Assembly: GCA_045594565.1 (NCBI GenBank)
Contig: JAZNYT010000041.1
Coordinates: 1 to 28,708 of the forward strand
Origin: RGIG6353 sp045594565
GTDB taxonomy: Bacteria > Bacillota > Clostridia > Oscillospirales > SIG627
Length of the DNA stretch: 28,708 nt
Reading direction: 5' to 3'
Position 1 is the stretch's first letter; the number at the start of each line of letters is the position of its first letter. A program made the translations under genes and the position numbers. Of the stretch, positions 23,676-28,708 are shown in pieces. The notes below the pieces were generated by a model. That model had not been told where the DNA came from. It was given only the letters and a program-made list of their open reading frames with translations, and made no database searches.

Positions 23676-23733
23676 TTTTAGCTACACCGTCGAGATACGC
23701 GATTTTATCTCAAAATCTCATCGCTTTTATAAT

Positions 23734-24043
23734 TGAATAATGAATATTGAATATTGAATAATTAAGGTTAATTTGCTAAAGCAAATTTTCAATTAATTGT
23801 GAATTTTCCGAAAGGAAAATTGTCCGAAATTATTCACTATTCAATCTTCATTGAAAATTAAGGTAACTTTTGCTTGCGCAAAACTTTTTGTTTTATTATA
23901 GTTTTCGTGGGAGTACAAGGGGGAGTGCTTTTATAAAAAGCATTCCCCTTTGAATATTATCAATTGAAAATTTCCGCAAGGAAATTAACCATAATTATTC
24001 AATATTCAATATTCAATATTTAATATTCAATATTCAATATTCA
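23734..24043. repeat. Foldback element B: 34-bp terminal inverted repeats made of heptamers, with internal hairpins
   Basis: Positions 23741-23774 and 23982-24015 are inverted copies with one mismatch in 34. They consist of tandem heptamers: four TGAATAT/TGAATAA units on the left (23734-23761) and seven ATATTCA-type units on the right (23995-24043); three diverged units lie at 23830-23850. Inside are perfect hairpins at 23770-23787 (loop TAAA), 23802-23821 (loop GAAA), 23868-23883 (loop TTGC) and 23969-23986 (loop GCAA), plus a terminator-like hairpin at 23917-23950. A second dyad pairs 23784-23793 with 23850-23859. No gene is visible. It has the shape of a MITE or a structured-RNA repeat. 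Confidence 0.75.
23917..23950. terminator. Terminator-like hairpin inside element B
   Basis: A stem of about 13 bp (GGGGAGTGC and complement, with one G-T wobble and T4/A4 next to a 3-base loop) has short T runs on both sides. It shares its GGAATGC-type core with the pgi terminator 115 bases away. Confidence 0.6.
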
Positions 24044-24063
24044 TTTTCATTTTGTGGCAATAA

Positions 24064-24093
24064 AAAAGGAATGCTTATAAAAGCATTCCTTTT
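24064..24093 (-). terminator. Rho-independent terminator of the glnN-esterase-pgi operon
   Basis: A perfect 13-bp stem (24064-24076 with 24081-24093) has the loop ATAA. On the minus strand the stem end and flank give a run of six T. It begins 17 bases past the pgi stop. Confidence 0.9.
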
Positions 24094-24109
24094 GTGGATT
24101 ATCAAATCT

Positions 24110-25414
24110 TTATTCGGGCTTGCCGAGAAGCTTGAACATATTCTTTTTATATACCTCAACACCGGGCTGGTCGAAGGGATTTACGCCGCCGATATAACCC
24201 GAAAGAGCACAGGCAAGCTCGAAGAAGTAAACCATATATCCAAAGTTTTCCTCGTCCATCTTGTCCATCTCAAGCACAACGTTGGGAACGCCGCCCGAAA
24301 CGTGAGCGTCAAGAGTTCCGAGAAGAGCCTGTTTATTAACGTAGTGGAAGTCACGGTCTGCAAGGAAGTTTAAGTTGTCGATGTTTGATGCATCAAAAGG
24401 CACCTTGACCTCGTGGTTTGAATTAAGTACGTCAACAACGGTCTCGAATATTATTCTTCTGCCGTCCTGAAGGTACTGACCCATACTGTGAAGGTCTGTG
24501 GAGTAAATAACGGATGCAGGGAAGAGACCCTTCTTATCCTTGCCCTCACTTTCACCAAAGAGCTGCTTGAGCCACTCGTTCATATACATAAAGGAAGGCT
24601 TGTAGGAAACGAACATTTCAATTTCGAATCCCTTTCTTGCAAGGATGTTACGGATAGCCGCATACTTGTAGCAATCGTTCTTTTCAATATCTGTAGATGA
24701 GAAGTCGCCCATAGCCTTTTCAGCGCCCTTCATCATAGCCTTGATATCACAACCCGCAACCGCAATGGGAAGAAGTCCTACTGCAGAAAGAACACTGTAT
24801 CTTCCGCCGATATCATCGGGAACAACAAAGGTCTCGTAGCCCTTCTCTATTGCAAAATGCTTGAGCTTACCGGGTACGTCCTTCTTGTCGGTGGTAACGA
24901 AAATTCTCTCTCTTGCGCCATCTTCACCGTACTTCTTTTCAAGAAGCTCGCGGAATACTCTGAATGCCGCCGCAGGCTCGGTTGTAGAGCCCGACTTTGA
25001 AATAACGTTTATTGAAATATCCTTGCCCTCGCATATTTCCAGAAGGTCGTGAAGCGCATCGGGGTCGATGGTATTACCTGCAAAATATACGTCGGGAGTA
25101 TCCTTTTTCTTGGCGTTGTAGGAAGCACCCTTCACAAATTCTATCGCCGCTCTTGCTCCGAGATAGGGGCCTCCGATACCGATAGCGATGAATATGTCGC
25201 TGTTCTTCTTGATTTTCTCCGCAGCCTTTATAATTCTGTCGAATTCATCCTTGTCGTAGTCTGTGGGGAGAGTCATCCAGCCTGTAGGCTTGTCTGAGGG
25301 GGTACCCTTCTTTATAAGCTCCTCGTGTGCCGCCGAAACGTTGCCTTGAATAAGAGCATATTCGTGTTCATTTATAAAACCGTTAAGATAATTAGTGTTA
25401 AGTTTTATTGCCAT
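24110..25414 (-). CDS. pgi: Glucose-6-phosphate isomerase
   Basis: The enzyme interconverts glucose 6-phosphate and fructose 6-phosphate in glycolysis and gluconeogenesis. The 434-residue protein is the short Firmicute-type form. Visible motifs include the phosphate-site region NVISKSGSTTEPAAAFR, the signature GGRYSVLSAVGLLPIAVAG, NEWLKQLFGESEGKDKKG with the catalytic Glu, and a C-terminal GGVNPFDQPGVEVYKKN. It starts 2 bases after the esterase stop and is the last gene of the operon started by glnN. No defects seen. Confidence 0.98.
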   Translation of the reverse strand: MAIKLNTNYLNGFINEHEYALIQGNVSAAHEELIKKGTPSDKPTGWMTLPTDYDKDEFDRIIKAAEKIKKNSDIFIAIGIGGPYLGARAAIEFVKGASYNAKKKDTPDVYFAGNTIDPDALHDLLEICEGKDISINVISKSGSTTEPAAAFRVFRELLEKKYGEDGARERIFVTTDKKDVPGKLKHFAIEKGYETFVVPDDIGGRYSVLSAVGLLPIAVAGCDIKAMMKGAEKAMGDFSSTDIEKNDCYKYAAIRNILARKGFEIEMFVSYKPSFMYMNEWLKQLFGESEGKDKKGLFPASVIYSTDLHSMGQYLQDGRRIIFETVVDVLNSNHEVKVPFDASNIDNLNFLADRDFHYVNKQALLGTLDAHVSGGVPNVVLEMDKMDEENFGYMVYFFELACALSGYIGGVNPFDQPGVEVYKKNMFKLLGKPE

Positions 25415-25416
25415 TT

Positions 25417-26256
25417 TTAAGCCTCCGTATTAAAGAATATTGTTTCAAGCCATTTTATCGACCAGCCAAGCCATCTGGCGTTGTATTTGCTGGGAACGGG
25501 AAGTACCTCTCTGTTGGAAAGGGACATTCCGTGTGCGCCGTCGGGGAGTATATGGCATTCGAATGGAATTTTATGCGCTGCCAATGCCGACATAAGATAA
25601 GTTGAGTTTTCTACAGCTACCGCATTATCGTTTGCCGTATGGAAGATAAACGTGGGGGGAACGCCTTCCTTTACCTGCTTTTCGAGTGAGTAGCGAAGGC
25701 GGTTTTCCGCTGTAGCGTTTTCACCAAGCAGATGATTGAAGGAGCCGTTGTGTGCCTTTTCACCCGATGTGATTACGGGGTATCCAAGGATTGCGGCGTT
25801 GGGACGGTTGTACCCTTCGGGACATTTCAGCATCTTCATAAGCTTTTCGTCATTCCAGAGAATAGACGCACATCCTGCAAGATGACCGCCTGCCGAAAAT
25901 CCGATAACCGCAATCTTTTCAGGGTCAACGTGCCACTTTTCTGCATTATCACGTATGATACAAATGGACTTTGCCACCTCATAGTGAGGCTTTGATACGT
26001 CGTTTTCAAAATCGTAAAGCACTTCGTACTTTGATTTTACTGTGTAGTAAAGCACCGCAGCGTTATAGCCTTCAGCCATATATGCGCGTGCAATGGGCTC
26101 AGCCTCTCGGGGAGAGCAACCGAAATATGCTCCGCCGGGACAGATAAGTATGAGAGGGCGTGTCGTTATTGAATAACGGTCTGACTCATCGCAGAGAAAT
26201 ACGTCAAGGTATACGTCATCTTTATCGTTGTAGAGGTAAACTTTTTCGTTTGTCAT
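25417..26256 (-). CDS. Alpha/beta hydrolase, acetyl-esterase (BD-FAE/Axe-like)
   Basis: This is a cytosolic serine esterase; relatives deacetylate xylan or release feruloyl groups. The 279-residue protein has an oxyanion segment LICPGGAYFGCSPREAEP, the nucleophile Ser121 in GFSAGGHLAG, and probable triad partners Asp210 in HTANDNAV and His242 in DGAHGMSL. There is no signal peptide, so it would act on imported, acetylated oligosaccharides or other small esters. It lies between glnN (10 bases) and pgi (2 bases), tightly co-transcribed. The ribosome site is GAGGGAATT. Substrate is inferred from family only. Confidence 0.9.
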   Translation of the reverse strand: MTNEKVYLYNDKDDVYLDVFLCDESDRYSITTRPLILICPGGAYFGCSPREAEPIARAYMAEGYNAAVLYYTVKSKYEVLYDFENDVSKPHYEVAKSICIIRDNAEKWHVDPEKIAVIGFSAGGHLAGCASILWNDEKLMKMLKCPEGYNRPNAAILGYPVITSGEKAHNGSFNHLLGENATAENRLRYSLEKQVKEGVPPTFIFHTANDNAVAVENSTYLMSALAAHKIPFECHILPDGAHGMSLSNREVLPVPSKYNARWLGWSIKWLETIFFNTEA

Positions 26257-26266
26257 AATTCCCTCC

Positions 26267-28351
26267 TTAAACCCTGTACATCAAGTCTGTATAGTCAGGG
26301 AATGGCCAAGCCTCTTTGGGAAGCAGATTTTCCAGCGTATCACAGTAAAGGCGAAGCTTATTCATAGCGGGGATTACCTTATCCTTGTAGGACCTTGCTT
26401 TTGTTACAAAGTCAGAAGCCCCGCTTGCCGCAGAGTGCGCCGCCTTCAACTCCTCAACCGCCTCAAATGCATTTTTTAAGTTTTCGCAGATGAGAGAGAG
26501 CTTCTTCTCTGAATGCTCCATAAATCCGCCTGCCTCTTTTGCACGTGTAATGTCACGTCCAAGCTTTCCGCAGTAGGATTCAACAGATGGTAGTATTGAC
26601 TTTTCAGCCATTGTTTCCATTGTAAGAGCTTCGATATTTACAACCTTTGAATACATATCAAGGTTAATTTCATATCTTGACAAAATCTCCGATTCGGTGA
26701 GAATATCGTGCTTTGAAAGGAGCTTAATGTTCTCCTCACGCTTCAATGCTTCTATTGCATCAACGGTTGTGGTAAGATTGAGGAGTCCGCGCCTTTCAGC
26801 TTCGATTCTCCATTCCTCCGAATAGTTGTTGCCGTTATAAAGTATGCGCTTATGTTCTTTTATTATCTCGCGGATAATCTTATTTATTTCTTCCTTTTTA
26901 TCACCGCTGACTTTATCCAGTCTGTCGGCAATAATGGAAAGCTCCTCTGCCATTATCGTATTGATAATAAACGACGGACGTGAAATGGAAGATGAAGAAC
27001 CGCACATTCTGAATTCAAACTTGTTACCCGTAAAGGCACAGGGCGAGGTTCTGTTGCGGTCGGTGGTGTCCTTCTTAAAGGAAGGAACAGAGGAAACGCC
27101 GGTAGTCATTTCGGCGGAGTTCTTTTTCTCAACCTCGTGAGAAAGCTCTATTGCCTCATAGATATCACAAAGCTCGTCACCAAGGAAAATGGATATTACC
27201 GTAGGAGGCGCTTCGTCACCGCCCAGTCTCACGTCGTTTGACGCGCCCGAACAGGAGAAACGAAGAAGGTCCTGATATTTGTCGATACCCGAAATCATAG
27301 CCGCCATAAAGAGAAGGAAGGTCTGATTTTCGGCAGGATTTTTTCCGGGCGAAAGAATATTTAAACCGGTATCGGTGGATAGTGACCAGTTAACGTGCTT
27401 ACCCGAACCGCTAACTCCCTTGAAGGGCTTTTCGTGAAGAAGACAGGCAAGACCCTTGCGCTTTGCAACGGTGCGCATAGACTCCATCGTTATCTGGTTC
27501 TGGTCACAGGCTATATTTGAAGTATTGTATATACAAGCAAGCTCATGCTGTGCAGGGGCTACCTCGTTGTGCTTTGTTTTAGCCGAAACACCCAGCGACC
27601 AAAGCTCGCGGTCAAGCTCGTGCATATAATCGGAAATCTTGAGACGGAGTCTTCCATAGTAATGGTCGTCCATCTCCTGACCTTTAGGAGGAGGAGAGCC
27701 AAAGAGAGTACGTCCGCAAAGAAGAAGGTCGAGTCTCTTCTCATAAAGCTCACGGTCGATAAGGAAATATTCCTGTTCGGGACCAACTGTCGTTGTGACC
27801 TTTGTGGACTTGATGTCTCCAAGGAGTCTGAGCACTCGGAGAGCCTCCTTATTTATCGCCTCCATAGAGCGGAGAAGGGGAGTCTTCTTGTCAAGTGCCT
27901 CGCCCGTATAAGAGCAGAACACCGTGGGGATGTAAAGAGTCTTATCCTTTACAAAAGCAGGTGAGGTACAGTCCCACGCTGTGTATCCTCTTGCCTCAAA
28001 GGTAGCGCGAAGTCCGCCTGAAGGAAATGAGGAAGCGTCGGATTCTCCCTTTATAAGCTCTTTTCCCGAAAATTCCATAATGGCACGTCCATCCTTGTCA
28101 AAGGACAAGAAAGCATCGTGCTTTTCAGCGGTCATTTCGTTAAGAGGCTGAAACCAATGGCTGAAATGAGTAGCTCCCTTGGAGGTCGCCCAGGTCTTCA
28201 TTGCATCGGCTACCTCGTTTGCCGTTTCAATGTCGAGAGGGTTTCCGTTGTCAACCGTCTTTTTCAGCTTATCATAACACTCTTTTGAAACGTATTTTTT
28301 TATCATCTCGTCATTAAAACAAGATTCTGCGTAAATATCGGTGATATACAT
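26267..28351 (-). CDS. glnN: Glutamine synthetase type III
   Basis: The enzyme makes glutamine from glutamate, ammonia and ATP in the cytoplasm, in the large-subunit type III form found in Bacteroidetes, some Clostridia and cyanobacteria. 694 residues is the usual length. Motifs include THFSHWFQPLNEMTAEKHDA in the type III N-terminal domain, the catalytic GPEQEYFLID, HNEVAPAQHELACIYN, GSGKHVNWSLSTD, then NRTSPCAFTGNKFEFR, and the long type III C-terminal helical region. A GGAG ribosome site precedes ATG 28351. First gene of an operon with an esterase and pgi; promoter at 28384-28412. Confidence 0.97.
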   Translation of the reverse strand: MYITDIYAESCFNDEMIKKYVSKECYDKLKKTVDNGNPLDIETANEVADAMKTWATSKGATHFSHWFQPLNEMTAEKHDAFLSFDKDGRAIMEFSGKELIKGESDASSFPSGGLRATFEARGYTAWDCTSPAFVKDKTLYIPTVFCSYTGEALDKKTPLLRSMEAINKEALRVLRLLGDIKSTKVTTTVGPEQEYFLIDRELYEKRLDLLLCGRTLFGSPPPKGQEMDDHYYGRLRLKISDYMHELDRELWSLGVSAKTKHNEVAPAQHELACIYNTSNIACDQNQITMESMRTVAKRKGLACLLHEKPFKGVSGSGKHVNWSLSTDTGLNILSPGKNPAENQTFLLFMAAMISGIDKYQDLLRFSCSGASNDVRLGGDEAPPTVISIFLGDELCDIYEAIELSHEVEKKNSAEMTTGVSSVPSFKKDTTDRNRTSPCAFTGNKFEFRMCGSSSSISRPSFIINTIMAEELSIIADRLDKVSGDKKEEINKIIREIIKEHKRILYNGNNYSEEWRIEAERRGLLNLTTTVDAIEALKREENIKLLSKHDILTESEILSRYEINLDMYSKVVNIEALTMETMAEKSILPSVESYCGKLGRDITRAKEAGGFMEHSEKKLSLICENLKNAFEAVEELKAAHSAASGASDFVTKARSYKDKVIPAMNKLRLYCDTLENLLPKEAWPFPDYTDLMYRV

Positions 28352-28383
28352 TTTGTCTCCGTATTATAAAAGAATTACGTAAT

Positions 28384-28412
28384 ATTTTACACTTTTTTTA
28401 AACTTTTGTCAA
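28384..28412 (-). promoter_or_regulatory. Sigma-A promoter of the glnN operon
   Basis: On the minus strand there is TTGACA (28412-28407), a 17-base spacer and TAAAAT (28389-28384), 32 bases before the start codon. No clear nitrogen-regulator site is recognisable. Confidence 0.82.
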
Positions 28413-28454
28413 TATTAAAAGTCGTAACCTAAGCTCCTTTGCAATAAAAAAACC

Positions 28455-28476
28455 CCGACAAGCAGTCGCTTGTCGG
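28455..28476. terminator. Bidirectional terminator between the edge gene and glnN
   Basis: A perfect 9-bp stem (28455-28463 with 28468-28476) has the loop AGTC, T-rich on the plus side (TATTTTTT) and with GGGGTTTTTTT on the minus side. It ends the minus-strand gene entering from the right edge. Confidence 0.9.
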
Positions 28477-28489
28477 TATTTTTTAATAT

Positions 28490-28708
28490 TTAGGGCTCTC
28501 TGATTTTAACCTTTTCGTTGTCCTCGGGCATATATACCTCGGGAGCGGTCCATGTGTCGGGATTTTCAATTACGTTGTCGTAATCGGTAAGTCCTATCAT
28601 AACCTTTGCTCTGAGAGGTGTTGAGTCAAGACCTGTTGCATCGTAGGTGAAGGTGTAGTCACCCTCGGGTACTGTTACAGAGCCTGAGAAGGATATCTCC
28701 TCGGTGTA
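28490..28708 (-). CDS. C-terminal fragment of an unidentified protein (cut by window edge)
   Basis: The last 72 codons are open from the window edge to TAA at 28492-28490. The peptide includes SGSVTVPEGDYTFTYDATGL, then a segment KVMIGLTDYDNVIENP, and ends EDNEKVKIREP. The alternation of short strands with acidic turns suggests a beta-sandwich or a secreted-protein tail, but I do not recognise it. A strong terminator follows 13 bases after the stop, so it ends its own transcript. Confidence 0.75.
   Translation of the reverse strand, partial: YTEEISFSGSVTVPEGDYTFTYDATGLDSTPLRAKVMIGLTDYDNVIENPDTWTAPEVYMPEDNEKVKIREP

Noticed and set aside
23734..24043. CRISPR-like array
   Set aside because: The repeats are 7 bases in direct tandem without spacers, and there are no cas genes.

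Overview
The window looks like chromosome from an anaerobic Clostridia-type Firmicute, possibly an uncultured gut lineage. The evidence is strong AGGAGG-type ribosome sites, textbook sigma-A promoters with 17-bp spacers, Rho-independent terminators, a type III glutamine synthetase, a CdaR/PucR-type regulator, an FtsEX/M23/CtpA cell-wall cassette and a large serine recombinase. No rRNA, tRNA, riboswitch or CRISPR array was found.

Layout. (1) 1-2.6 kb, minus strand: a class I (C26-type) glutamine amidotransferase, an anchored protein of unknown function and ruvX, which appears to use an ATC start, closed by a terminator at 21-65. (2) 2.7-5.5 kb, plus strand: a divergent two-gene operon of neutral-ceramidase-like paralogues, one cytosolic and one lipoprotein. 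(3) 5.5-6.9 kb: a MATE exporter. (4) About 6.9-9.6 kb: an AT-rich accessory block with a nucleotidyltransferase and an AlbA_2 (Schlafen-type) protein. The two converge on a shared terminator and have promoters with identical -35 and extended -10 elements. (5) 9.6-18.5 kb, minus strand: one long gene string starting at a consensus promoter, in the order rsmE, membrane protein, cdaR-like regulator, ftsE, ftsX, M23 peptidase, ctpA-like protease, greA, lysS, terminator. (6) 18.5-20.1 kb: prmA and a small P-loop protein. (7) 20.1-23.5 kb: a phage-derived module of large serine recombinase, terminase large subunit and terminase small subunit, with a 35-codon gene on the opposite strand that was too short for routine gene finding. 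(8) 23.4-24.1 kb: a gene-free stretch packed with tandem heptamers and short perfect hairpins that fold into two foldback elements. (9) 24.1-28.4 kb, minus strand: an operon of glutamine synthetase III, an esterase and glucose-6-phosphate isomerase, from a TTGACA/TAAAAT promoter to a strong terminator. (10) The right edge holds the C-terminal end of an unidentified protein.

How the genes fit together. FtsE and FtsX form the envelope complex that controls cell-wall hydrolases, and the adjacent coiled-coil M23 protein is the natural partner. The CtpA-type protease and translation genes (rsmE, greA, lysS) share the transcript. The most unusual parts are the heptamer/hairpin elements, the terminase-recombinase module without other phage genes, the ceramidase-like pair that keeps the zinc ligands but lacks the usual serine, and the accessory block.
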